This document shows positions 11,391 to 21,831 of a DNA stretch of 64,000 nucleotides, in pieces; positions within the stretch are counted from its first letter, which is position 1, and each line of letters begins with the position of its first letter. Under the pieces are notes generated by a model that was not told the origin of the DNA, did no database searches, and was given only the letters and a program-made list of their open reading frames with translations. Origin of the DNA: Isoetes taiwanensis (Eukaryota > Streptophyta > Lycopodiopsida > Isoetales > Isoetaceae). The stretch spans positions 2,329,477 to 2,393,476 of the forward strand of contig JAJEKV010000097.1 in NCBI GenBank assembly GCA_021234155.1. Reading direction: 5' to 3'. The translations under genes and the position numbers were made by a program.

Positions 11391-13007
11391 TACTTGGCAC
11401 TTATATTGGTATATGGCTATTCCACTCCATCATTTTTTCTTTTCGATCCCTTTTATCTCATGTTGCTCCATGGTTACGTCAATATGCAGTTCCTTTCAGC
11501 CATTGATCTTGTATTCTTGAGAAACCTTGCATTCTTAGCTTCTTGTGCAAATGGGATTTGTTCGACTTCCAAATTCAATTTCCTCCAAGGGGATTGATCT
11601 TTGCTTCATTTCCTCCTACTTCCCCATTCATATGTTCATGGAGTTGCCACTCGATTTTTATTGATTTCTTCTTATAATTTCAGGGACTGGACGAAAATCT
11701 AGCAGGAAAATTGTTGCAGTGCTTAAGAAAATAGAGGAGAAAAACATGATAGCTATGGCAGATTTTGGAAGAGCAACAAATTAGGGAATACAACAAAGGC
11801 TAGGGGCTGCACAGGCAAGGCAAATTCATTTGAGTAAAAAGTGGACAGAATAAGTTACGGGACAGAGAGGCTCAGCCTCCGCCGTACACCAGGATCGCGA
11901 GGGCTGGACCCACCAACTGGTAATCCGGACCACTATAAACTCGAAACCATCACGAGAACTCGAAACCATCACGAGAACAACAAAATTTTGTCCACCATAG
12001 AATAACAGCCAGCATGAAAGGACACAATGCATATGTATATAAGTGTGGTATTTGTAGTCAAAAAGGAGACTGGGATACGCTACGGACTGAGGGGTCTAAC
12101 CCCCACCGTAGGCCAGGATAGCAAGGGCACGATCCTCCAACTGGTTCCCGGATCACCAAAATGTCTGAAGGAAGGCCTAAAGGCTTTAATAAATAATAGC
12201 TTACAAGTGCTCTTACATCAAGTGCTTGAGAATGTGTTGCAGCTTATGTGAAGACATCCATAGAGTAATCAAAACGCCTGTTTGGGGCCCTACAAGAAGT
12301 TTTGCCAAGTGCAGAATGTTCAACAAAGTGGAGCGAGGAATAACACAATCAATTAAGCTGCATGCCTTCAAAAACTCGAAGATGAGAACGTTCATCTAAT
12401 CAGGTTTTTTCATTTGAATTGAATATCTAGTAACACACAAAACAAGGGAAAGGTGATACCATTATCTGCATAATCTGGATGATTGATCTTTTTATTCTTT
12501 ATCATCCTCAGCTATAAATATAGATTTGCTGTTGTAAGCTATAAAATTGGACGGTTTCTCTGCACAATGCATCAGTTTTATCAGCATAGTATATGCATGC
12601 TATGTATGAACGCTTTATACTAATATAAATCTGAACGATTAGGCAGTGATTACATAAGCTGGTAGATTGTGCTAACATAGGGTAGTTAGAATATTTCAAG
12701 ATGGGTTATAAACACGGACCTTTGGATGCGTAATGTTATGTTGCCAGTAATCACTACATATTCATAGCTCCGGAATGGAGCTCTAATCAGTACTAATCAG
12801 TTTAGTTCAGGGTTTTTGCAGCCTAACAATAATGCTCATCTGTGTTGTGGACGAATTGGACATTCAAACAGTTAGTAGAAAAATCCACAAAGGCATCCAT
12901 CGGCTTCTGCAATGATCTTAGGCTTCTTGTAGGAAGCTCTTCAAAGCAATAATACAGAAGGAGAAAAACATGATAGCTATGGCAGATTTTGGAAGAGCAG
13001 CAGATGG
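11391..13007. other. Intergenic, small duplications, no gene
   Basis: Two related blocks of about 75 bases, 11865-11935 and 12090-12160, share ccaggat.gc.agggc and ccaactggt. A 19-base unit (ctcgaaaccatcacgagaa) is tandemly repeated near 11940-11975. A segment of about 48 bases at 11732-11779 recurs at 12958-13005 (gagaaaaacatgatagctat and on). None of the ORFs resembles a known protein. Confidence 0.5.
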
Positions 13008-13130
13008 AAAAATCCAAAATCCAGAATGATGGAAAAAGGATGAATGGCAGCGGGGAATCCAAAATCCACACGATGGAAAAGGATGTGGCAGTGGGAAAAA
13101 TCCAAAATCCAGAATGACAGAAAAACACAT
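13008..13130. repeat. Minisatellite, about three units
   Basis: The text tggaaaaatccaaaatccaga recurs about every 40-45 bases with variation. Minus-strand ORFs across this stretch, rich in FWILDF, come from the repeat. Confidence 0.7.
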
Positions 13131-13484
13131 GGGGTACACATTCTGATGACAAGGACAGAAACAATGAGAGACATGGCAGACGCAATTCCAGGGAATGATG
13201 ATCAGACATCGAGAAGTACACAAAGAAAGAGGGCTTGTGATATGAACTGCACAAGAGGCGACTCATAAACCCACACACAAATTGTTCAGTTAAAAGCTGA
13301 TTGATAACATGCACCACCGCACGACCACGATGCCGATGTAAAGCGAGGTGCTGGTACTAATAGAAAAAAAGTAAGCCTTCAAAAAAGGCTACATTAAATC
13401 AGCGTGATGTGTTAGTAGCGCCCTTTCAGGGAGCTCGCCCATGCTACACAAGTCCAGGGGCCTGAGGGCACAAGGGACATTAAT

Positions 13485-13523
13485 TTCTATTCTATTTCTA
13501 TTCTATTCTATTCTATTCTATTT
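13485..13523 (+). repeat. (TTCTA)n tract
   Basis: About eight units of ttcta, preceded by gacattaa. A similar tract lies at 23608-23638 after gacgttaaaaaaac. The shared form suggests retroposon tails. Confidence 0.75.
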
Positions 13524-13526
13524 AGT

Positions 13527-14700
13527 CAAATCATTTTATGCTTCTTTGGTCCTATTAGTTCAAATGGCTCCATCGTTTCTTTTGTTCTGCTCCTGCTTTA
13601 TGTTCAACTCCTTTTGCTCAAAATTGACTCATTATTTATTTGCTACTTCCATGATGTTGCTTGCTCCTTTCGTTACATGTGCTTGTCTTGTTATATATTT
13701 GCTTCATTTGTTCCTATAGTTCCTTTGGCTTTTATTGTTCTAATAGCAATTGGCATTGTGGTTTTATTTCATGTGAATTGGTTCCTTTTAGATTTTATTC
13801 TTGTAGACACTTTGCTGTTGTTATATTCTTGAGTTTGTCCATGAAGTATGTTTGCCCCCTTTCTGCTTCAGATTGATCCTTAGTTCCTTCGGGCCACTAC
13901 TCTGTTTCTCAGCTCCATTTAGTCGTCTGCTTTGCATTGCTTTATTTGGCCACATTGTCGTTCTTTTGCTCTGGATTGTTCTAGACTATTCTTTCACATG
14001 CCGTTGATCCAGTCCATATTCATTTGGTTATATTGGTCCATCCATCTCTTTGTTTCTTTAAGCCTAATTTCTCTTTAACCTCTTGTTCTACATTTTTTGC
14101 TTCATGTGTGTCTATCAGTGCTTGGATTTGTGTGGTGGGTTCAGGGGTATAACTGTCGGTGCTTGTCTTGCCATGATTTTTGGTTTGTCCAAACTTTCCT
14201 TCTTTTCTTCCTTCAACATTTCCTTTATATAGTCATTTATTTTTATTCTCTATCTGGTATTTTTTTGCCCTTACTCTCACATTATTCTATTGTGCCCCTT
14301 TTTGTTCTTTGCTTCGTCTATTGTATTGGTTTCTAAAGTGATCCATAGTTGATATGTTACACTCCACTCTATATCCTCTATTGTTGTTATTATTCCGTTC
14401 AATTATGCCTGCAACATATTCCTCCATTTGGTTTCTTTTTTGCTTCTTTTCTGTTGATAGTTAGATTAGTTCTGCTCCCCTTAACTTTTGTTGAGATTAT
14501 ACTCCATTAGTTGCTTTGTTTCTCTCCATTGGTTCCTTTGACAGTTTGCTCCGTTTCTATTACTGCGTGTTTGTTCGATCTAGTTGTATTCACAGTTCTT
14601 TTAGATCTTCACTTTGTTGTTACTGTCGTTTGTGGATTTGTCTGGCTTTATTCCATCTCTCATAAGTCACATTTAATTAAAGTGTGTTACATGTGATTCC
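13527..14700. other. T-rich, A-poor block, no gene
   Basis: The plus strand is dominated by T, with many ttg, ttc and gtt words and few A runs, much like 8100-9540. ORFs are hydrophobic because of the base bias and are not supported as genes. Confidence 0.55.
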
Positions 14701-15519
14701 CAATTTTTTTTGGAACTAACTATGTTATTTTACACAAAGAGGATGTGCGAAAAGTTTTTGGCCTCTAGAACTATCGAAAAAATCAGTTTTGTCGTGCAAG
14801 CATCTTCTAGACTTTCCCACTGTTTTCTCGGATCGCAAGTCGAGAACACCAAGAACACAACTCAAATGAAAGAAATTGTTTACACATCCAAAACAAAGTT
14901 ATTGTCCGAAAAGAGTTTTTATTCATAAATGAGATGGTTACAATCTATGTTACAATGCTTCTTGTTGCCTTCTATAAGCTCTGGGGGCAACCTGAAGGAC
15001 GTGGAATGCCTCATGAGGAGGTGCCTCATGAGCTACCCGCTGGTCTGTCCAACCAATTTTCCCACCCTCCTCTCGCATCATTTCTTCAATCGCCGAGTCC
15101 AATATGCTTGTTCCCCAACCTCCATGGATGCCATGCAATGCTTGCAGGATCCTTCGTGCTTCCTGGAACAGAGGGGGTCTATAATTAACAATTACGGTGT
15201 CATTAGTCATGAGTAATGAAGAAAAAGTTATAGTTTGGAGATCATTCATTCTATTTAGGTGCATCCAATACACACAAACATACAAATGGTGTCTTTTTCG
15301 ACTCGCGAGTCGAGAAAGACCCTAAGAAGTCAATGTATAAGTACTCTCATCATAAAATATAATACAATTTTTCACATTTTTCCACAACTTTATAGAATTT
15401 TATTATCGCAACCCAAAATCCACTGATCTTGATCACCATAATATTTCATGTCCATACCTCATGATCTTGCTGCTCTCAGCATCGACCTGCTTAAGCTTTG
15501 GATGGTTCCTTATTACATC
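14701..15519. other. Intergenic; palindromic tcgactcgcgagtcga site
   Basis: At 15297-15314 the text tcgactcgcgagtcga is a perfect palindrome inside tttttcgactcgcgagtcg. Degenerate relatives occur near 14826 and 20877-20945. Two opposing ORFs cover 14929-15285, but neither is recognisable. Confidence 0.5.
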
Positions 15520-15993
15520 CACTAGAAGAAAATCCCTACCTTTGAAATGCTTTTTAAAATGCTTTTAACATTAAATTAATATTACAATATAATTTAAAAA
15601 ACCTTTCAAATCAATGTTGTATTGCATTGGGTCAATTGAAACGCATTACAATTTGAAACGCATTTCTAATTAGTAATGCTTTGCAAATGTGCCATACTTT
15701 GGGCCGTAGATAGCGATTCTCGTTTGTGGGTTATACTCTCACAAGTTTGGGTATATTGTATAGCAACAATGATGTTAGATGATCATGGTATGATACTTTG
15801 TTTGCACCTCTTGTGTATGGGGTAAGGGGGGTAGAGACCTAGGAGCCATGTGTAGTATGATCCTAGCAGTTAGACCTATGTAATTCCCATTACAATGGGA
15901 CATATGCATAGAGAGCTTGCCTGATCGTTGGCCTAGGGCCTTGATTGGCTAGAATACGCGACTTGTTCCGATTGCAGAGGGATCAATAGTGTG

Positions 15994-15998
15994 CTTTG
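15994..15998. repeat. Copia target-site duplication, left
   Basis: The five bases ctttg lie before the 5' LTR and recur at 19315-19319 after the 3' LTR. The preceding g also matches. Confidence 0.7.
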
Positions 15999-16287
15999 TG
16001 TTGGAATATAAATATGCTGACTAAGCATAATGTGCTGAAACAGCAGTAGCACTTTGTCAAGACTGAGCACCGACCCTAAATCAGTGCCATAATTAGTGGG
16101 CAGTGGTTAAACAGTAGACTACTATTCTTAGTTTCACCGATTGTATATATATTCATTGCACGTTTACTAAACCATACTCAGAAGTAGAGATTGTATTTCC
16201 TATTGCTTTCTCAATAGAGTTAGTCTTCTATTCTATCTCTTGAGTGGATCTGGCGGGGTTTGTGCTGGTTTTGCACTAGTTCTATCA
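15999..16287 (+). repeat. Copia 5' LTR
   Basis: It starts tgttggaatataaatatgct and ends ctagttctatca just before the primer-binding site, giving TG..CA ends over 289 bases. It aligns with the 3' LTR over nearly its whole length. Confidence 0.85.
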
Positions 16288-16300
16288 TGGTATCAGACGC
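16288..16300 (+). promoter_or_regulatory. Primer-binding site, initiator tRNA-Met type
   Basis: The text tggtatcagacgc follows the LTR directly. TGGTATCAGAGC is the usual plant Copia site complementary to initiator tRNA-Met; one base near the end differs. Confidence 0.85.
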
Positions 16301-16618
16301 TTTCTTAAGTGAAGAATAGCCCAAGCTATTGGAGAAGCATCCAAATTGGATTGGCCATCGTTTCCAGAAGTTCTTTGGCTGAGATTTAGTGGTGGAAAAT
16401 CTCGTTTGCAGCATTGGAGAAGATTCTTGTTTTTTGGCCTGGGGGAAGTGTTTTGGTAGAGGATCAGATTTTCCAGCAAGTTCTGGTGTGAGATTCAAGT
16501 TTTCCAAGACCTTTTTGGCGACAAAAATTTAAGATTCAACTTTTTTGATGGGTGCTTTGTTTGGTGACAAATTTGTTCTCTCAACCATCTTTTTAGCTGC
16601 TGAAAATAGGAGAAATTC

Positions 16619-17436
16619 ATGGATTCATTCAAGTTCTCACATAATGCAAAGTTCATTAATAATAATTATCATGCTTAGAAGAAGTTCATAGTGAATTATT
16701 TGATATTTAGTGACATGGGAGCGGTGTTTGATGAAGACTTTATCAGCACCAAGTCAGCAGATGCTGGCAGGATAAATCAGAAAGCTTATGCTCTTGTCAA
16801 AATGTTGGTTGAAGAGACAATTGGTCATGAAATCAACCATTTTACTGAGTTTAAGGAGATATTGTCTCATTTGAAGAAGTCTCTTGATAGCAAGAGTATG
16901 GCTACCCAAATGCTGATCCAGAACAAAATGAGACATGCCCAACTAGGTGACTTCAAATTTGTCATATCGTACCTTACTCAGATGAAGCAATGGTGCTTGG
17001 ATTACATGGTTGCTGATGGAGTGTTCTGTGAAAAACAGTTGATTCAAAATATCTTGGTTGGTCTTCCTTCTTTGTTTATATCCTCGAAAATCAGGTACAA
17101 AGAGAAGATTGATATAGCCAAAGTAACCATTCTATTGCAACAAGAGGAGTTGGTGATGGGAGAGTGGACCATGCTAATTTTATGTCTACTTCTCGGGCTG
17201 ACACCAAGAAGAAGTTTGCTGATAGCAAAGACTTTAGGAAGTCAGAAAATGTGAAGTCTGATGGTAAGAAATCTAAGGAGTTCAAGTGCTGGAATTGTGG
17301 TGAAAAGGGTCACTACAGTTCAGATTGTAAGAATGAGAAGAAAAGTTCAAAGGTAGTGATACGGGAAGCACATCAGTCAATTCTAAAGGAGAGACAAGTG
17401 CTGTTGCATGTGCCACTTTTGGTCTTGAATATCTGA
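16619..17436 (+). pseudogene. Copia gag with CCHC zinc knuckle
   Basis: The natural start is the ATG at 16619 (MDSFKFSHNAKFINNNYHA). A TAG at 16676-16678 stands where this family usually has Trp, so the frame is cut after 19 codons. The same frame then stays open to 17254 with the capsid-like UBN2 text (ATQMLIQNKMRHAQLGD). A frameshift leads to the knuckle CWNCGEKGHYSSDC near 17290. Gag would form the particle that packages element RNA. This copy cannot make it. Confidence 0.85.
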
Positions 17437-17468
17437 ATCTTGCAGTAGTGACCATCACCCTACAAAAG

Positions 17469-17530
17469 GACTGGATTTTGGACTCAAGAGCCACGGTTCA
17501 TCTTACCGGAGATTCAGATGTTTTCTGAAC
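17469..17530 (+). pseudogene. Copia protease remnant
   Basis: The text DWILDSRATVHLTGDSD matches the start of Copia aspartic protease. The active-site triad DSG is DSR here, with the catalytic Asp at 17481-17483 kept and Gly replaced by Arg. It lies in a different frame from the knuckle and from integrase. Confidence 0.7.
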
Positions 17531-17778
17531 TTGGACCTCGATCTGGAGATGATGTGAAGATGGGTGATGGATATTCTCTTCCTATCACAGGAAAGGGGAT
17601 TGTAGCTTTTCAATTGCATGGACATAATGTAGTTAGTAAGATAGAGAAATGACATGTTTGCACCCAGATTACATTCTAATATCATGTCTCTACTGAATTT
17701 GATAAGGCAGGCCATCACATTGTTCTCAAAAATGGCAAAACCTATCTGCTGGGCAAGGATCCACTTGAAGGAAGTGAC

Positions 17779-18981
17779 TTGAAAAGGCTGCAGTTCATAG
17801 CACAGTGGACGCTTCAGAATAGTTTGTATGTCTTTGATGGTTCATTTTATAAGACTGAACATGGTCCTGTATGTGCTGATTTGACTGCTGAGCATCTGTG
17901 GTATGCTCGTTTTGGTCATGTTAGAGGCACTACTGTACATGCTTTGTACAAGAACAAGATGGTTACAGGTATTCCCTCGCTGAAATGTGTTAAGCTTGAG
18001 TGTATTGCATGCCAGCTCGGAAAGCAACCTCAACTGCCTTTTCCACAGCAGGCTACTCATCGAGCAACTTAACCTCTTGAGCTGCTGCATTCTGATTTGT
18101 GTTATATGCCTGATGTTTCACTAGGCAAAAAAAGGTATTTCTTGACCCTGATTGATGATTTCAGTAGGTTCACTTGGATGTATACTTTGCACTACAAATC
18201 TGAGGTGCTTGGCAAGTTCAAGGTCTTTAAAGCAGCAGTCGAAAAGCAGACAAGGTTAGTAATCAAAAAGTTGAGAAGTGACAATGGAGGTGAATATGTT
18301 TCTAATGCCTTTAATGAGTTTCTCATGGAAGAAAGGTATTGAAAGATAGTTAATCATTCCTTATGCTCATCCACAAAATGGTGTAGCTGAAAGGAGGAAT
18401 AGATCTTTGCTTGATTTGGCAAGATCTATGATGAGTCACAAGCAACTGCCTAAATCTTCTTGGGGAGAGAGTAGTGACATCAACATATTTGGCAACCTAC
18501 TAAGGCAATCCAGAATGTGACTCCTTATGAAGCATTTTGGAAAATGAAACCAAATGTGTCTCATTTGAGGGTGTCTGGATGCTTGTTTTATGCTTCCATA
18601 CCTGTTGAGAAGCTGAAAAAGTATGGGAAGTTGCATGACCGGGCTGTCAAAGCCATCTTCATTAGGTATCCAGAAAATCAGAAAAGTTACAAGTTGTATA
18701 ATCCTTCCAACAAGCAGGTTATTGTAAGCAGGTCAGTCCAGTTTGTCGAAGATGCTGTGTATGATGGTATATCTTCCAGTGATTCTCCTGAAGTAGTGGT
18801 GCGAGATGATCCCAATCCCACTAGCCCTATGGTCCATGAGCAGGTTGGTTCCTTTCAGGGGAAGTCCAACACACATGAAGGTATTGTAGCATCTGATCCA
18901 GCACCTATTACAACACCTATTATAGCACCAGCTATACCTCCTGTTGTTGAACCTAGGAGATCAGCGCGTCTCAAGATATAA
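17779..18981 (+). pseudogene. Copia integrase with pre-integrase domain, broken
   Basis: The zinc-binding pre-integrase region holds HLWYARFGHV and CIACQLGKQ. The core follows with LLHSDLCYMPD (first Asp), LIDDFSRFTWMY, LRSDNGGEY (second Asp) and, in another frame near 18371, PQNGVAERRN (the Glu). A TAA at 18070-18072 and a frameshift near 18342 interrupt it. The C-terminal part (18517-18981) reads MTPYEAFWKMKPNVSHLRVSG and ends in the proline-rich linker PVVEPRRSARLKI. This family inserts element DNA into the host genome. All three catalytic acids are present but not in one frame. Confidence 0.88.
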
Positions 18982-19314
18982 ATATGTTGACTAAGCATAA
19001 TGTGCGGAAACAACAGTGGTTCAACACTTAGCACACAAGTGCTGAGAAGGTGCTGAAATGTACAGAAGGCAGCATTTTGTCAGCACTGAGCATCGACCCT
19101 AAATCAGTGCCATAATTATTGGGCTGTGGTTAAACAGTAGACTACTATTCTTAATCTCACCGGGTGTATATATATTCATTGTATGTTATGTACTAAACCA
19201 TGCTCAGAAGTAGAGATTGTATTTTCTATTGCTTTTCTCAATAGAGTTGGTCTTCTATTCTATCTCTTGAGTCGACCTTGCGAGGTTTCTGCTGGTTTTG
19301 CACTAGTTCTATCG
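18976..19314 (+). repeat. Copia 3' LTR
   Basis: It starts at atataaatatgttgac, so the first bases seen in the 5' LTR (tgttgga) are missing, and it ends ctagttctatcg. It has about 60 bases near 19010-19075 that the 5' LTR lacks. The junction with the coding part is the deletion point. Confidence 0.8.
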
Positions 19315-19319
19315 CTTTG
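19315..19319. repeat. Copia target-site duplication, right
   Basis: The text ctttg follows the 3' LTR and matches 15994-15998. Confidence 0.7.
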
Positions 19320-20137
19320 TTCTACCTAGAATCCATAGCAAGCTAGGCCTAATACTTTGCTATTGCGAGAGGCCACTGTATGGGTTTGACCCTCCTAGGT
19401 GATGCGTCACCTCAGTGAGGTTAGATTGAGTATGAACAGGCGTGACCTCGTCTCTCTAGCTGCCTACAGTAGCAAGATACCTCTTGGAAGGAGCAGCCTT
19501 CCTGCCTAATCAGACCAAGTGAGATGCAACCTTGGAGTAGCCTTAGGGTTACATCTCCGACAAGGCTACAGTCGAGACCCAAAGCTTTTCGATCTATCTG
19601 CAAAGTATGCACAGGAGGGGCAGATGGAGTGGATTACCCTTACCATTGTTCAAAGTGGATCGAGCCTTAGGATTTTGGGTCAAAATTTTTGATTCGTCCA
19701 TTTTTGGCATATGGTTCACATTTGAACCCTATTCAGAGAGTAAAAACATAGTTTACTGATGGGAGGACTTTCACCGTACATTGAACGGCTGTGTGAGAAG
19801 CTCACAAGTGTCATTCAACCGTATAAGAACAATAGATTTCCTCCTGCCAGCACATGCTCGCCAACATGAGGTCATCTATCTGACTCTAGACTCTTGATAA
19901 TGAGCAAGAATCTAATGTGGGAGAAATAGACGTCATTCATATCGTCTCCCACAAAATTTTATAACGCCTTTCAGATGTTGCTTTTTAAAACGTGTTTCAA
20001 ATTTTGATTTGATTGTCTTGTAATGCATTTCAAATTCAAATGCGTTTCAAATTACAATTGTGTTAATACCCCCCTTATTCTTGTAGTGACCGGCCACCCG
20101 AATGGGAAATAGTGACTCAGCCAATATTGAAACGAGA

Positions 20138-20602
20138 TCATAAGACAACCACTTCCGTTTCATATTTTTCTGATCGATAACTTCTTGCAATGATGGTATT
20201 ATCCAAGTTGTGATAGCATTTGTAGGTGCTGTCATCTATGATAATCATGTTGGATTTGTTGAAATCCTGATAAGCTTCATAAACTCTTTCCAGCCTTTTC
20301 ACCATAATAAGGTTCCCTTTCGTGATGGCCGGATCGAGGTCCTTCACATGCTCAACTTTTTCGTTGCCCCAAACAAATTTGAACTTCAGAACGGGAAGGC
20401 CGAGTACACCAAGGACATTGACAACATTTTTCTTCGCCATACAAGACCATATGCCCGCTTCGAGGACGATCTTATTTTGTGTTTTTGTCGGCTTCTGTGA
20501 GGTGTTGAGCTCAAGGACATGGCCATCTTGGTACGATGCAACCAGGTTTCCATTTACGTCAAAAATTACAAGTTTTATGGGCCCCTCTAGATCCCAGTTC
20601 AA
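20138..20602 (-). pseudogene. FCP1/SCP-like HAD phosphatase fragment
   Basis: An open stretch of about 154 codons reads KLVIFDVNGNLVAS, then AGIWSCMAKKNV, then FVWGN, LITMVK-like spacing and MIIIDDSTYKCYHNLDN. These fit HAD motif I (DxDG, here DVNG, with the second Asp changed to Asn as in many plant FCP1-like proteins), motif II and the terminal DDS(P/T)YK box. Such proteins are related to phosphatases of the RNA polymerase II tail, but DVNG members may not be active. The open stretch starts in mid-frame without an ATG (its first codon is ttg), and its 3' end lies 50 bases from the CACTA-like element, so it is an exon or a gene fragment. Confidence 0.55.
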
Positions 20603-21319
20603 GTTTGGTTTGACCAGATTTCTTGATCGGGGTCCAGAGTTGGGATCTTGATTCTTTCAGGTCCTTTGTCATTTGTACCAATGTCTTCTTGTGGATTGTC
20701 TTTTATGGAAGCAATAATAGAATCATGTTCAGATCTCTGTGATCGTGACAATACTGCTGATTGATTTTGCTCGATATCCCTAAAATCATGGCCATTGGTT
20801 AGTAATGTTGAAGAAGGGTGGGGGGAGGTGTAGGGGGAGGGGGAGGGGGAGGCAGAGGGGAAGGAGGGGGTTCTCTCGACTCGCGTTTGAGAAACGAAAA
20901 GCATTTAGACTTGGGGGCTTTCTCGCCTCGTGAGTCGAGAAAGCCCCCCTCGAAAGGAAAAAACAACAGAAAGTTGAGACATCACTGACCTCAGTCGAAG
21001 ATTCTCCATTATTTGTTCTACTGTCAATTCGTACAAGCCCTCGATATGTGAAGATTTACCTTGACTGTCTCTCTCTTCTCTATCTCCATCATTCCTCGTC
21101 CTTACTGTTTCCATCCGTCTTTCTATTTTGAAAGTCGTAATGTAGCAGATCCAAGTATGGCATAAAGGTCTCAATCAGATCCTTGTTCCCAACTATAGAT
21201 ATTGGCTTCATTTCATATAGCATAGCCCCTTGGGAGAACAAGCCATTCATGTACCACCGCACACAATCTGATCTCCCTCGACCAAGCTTATTATGAAGTA
21301 TTTGATAACGCTCGACCAT
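20603..21319 (-). pseudogene. Possible upstream exons of the FCP1-like gene
   Basis: Three open pieces precede the phosphatase fragment on the same strand: 21319-21089 (MVERYQILHNKLGRG..), 21174-20905 (..IEGLYELTVEQIMENLRLRSV) and 20904-20599, which is Ser/Pro-rich. They lie in different frames. Possible donors and acceptors exist, but no splice model is clearly better than another. The Ser/Pro stretch overlaps a low-complexity ggggga run at 20819-20870. I do not recognise the N-terminal domain. Confidence 0.3.
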
Positions 21320-21394
21320 ATAGGAATCTTATGTATTGGACCTGTAGCACCATCAATGCTGACTTTGTCAAGTGATGGCACATCCTCCACAAAT

Positions 21395-21720
21395 CCACCC
21401 TAAAACCCCCTTTTATTTAGGTGCATACTTATACGAGGGGTGATGTAGAGCAACGAGAGTTTCTTTCCTCTCTCTCTTCAATTTTATAAGACATGTATAA
21501 AATCAACACCATTTGGTACATTACATCCAAAACTTATAGTATCTTGCAAACCTCATTATATAGTATACCCTAATTTAGAGTATACCCCACAAATGAGAAT
21601 CACTATCTACAGTCCAAAATGAGGATAACTTGTAAATATGCCCATCTAATAGTTCTCAATGCCCGAGGTTACCCTTTGTAGAATATGCATATACTACAAA
21701 AGGGGGTTTTTAGGGGGAAT
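21395..21720. mobile_element. Candidate MITE, about 325 bp
   Basis: Terminal text accctaaaacccccttttat is inverted at the right end (acaaaagggggtttttaggg). The interior is AT-rich and has no ORF. No clear target duplication is seen, so the superfamily is open. Confidence 0.45.
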
Positions 21721-21831
21721 TTAATCTAAAGTATTGGATATAAAAATACTTTATAGGTTATACATGCAGAGGGATGGATGGAATGTACTGGAGTGTTATA
21801 TGGCTTGTGTTACTAGAGTCCATTTTTCTGA

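Larger units (their letters stand above)
15999..19314 (+). mobile_element. Ty1/Copia LTR retrotransposon with RT/RNase H deleted
   Basis: A 3.3 kb element with two LTRs, a tRNA-Met primer-binding site, and gag, protease and integrase remains on the plus strand. The coding text stops at RRSARLKI (near 18978), the linker that normally leads into reverse transcriptase, and runs straight into the 3' LTR at atataaatatg. Reverse transcriptase and RNase H are absent. Several stops and frameshifts also break gag-pol. It lies inside the CACTA-like element and is therefore younger than it. Confidence 0.9.
15520..20088. mobile_element. CACTA-like DNA transposon, non-autonomous, host of a nested Copia
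   Basis: The left end reads cactagaagaaaatcc. The right end, on the minus strand, reads cactacaagaataagg. These match the CACTA(C/G)AAGAA ends of plant CACTA elements. Both subterminal zones (15540-15680 and 19960-20060) carry many inverted copies of tttgaaacgcatt and tttgaaatgc, as expected for transposase-binding repeats in this superfamily. No transposase is visible. Removing the Copia at 15999-19314 leaves about 1.2 kb, so this is a deletion derivative. The flanking triplets (atc and acc) do not match, so the expected 3-bp target duplication is not seen. Confidence 0.65.

Noticed and set aside
12823-13317. 164-codon ORF on the minus strand with repeated FWILDF
   Set aside because: It covers a minisatellite and has no other support.
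14929-15285. Opposed ORFs of 95 and 111 codons
   Set aside because: No family match and no splice context; the stretch may belong to an unknown repeat.
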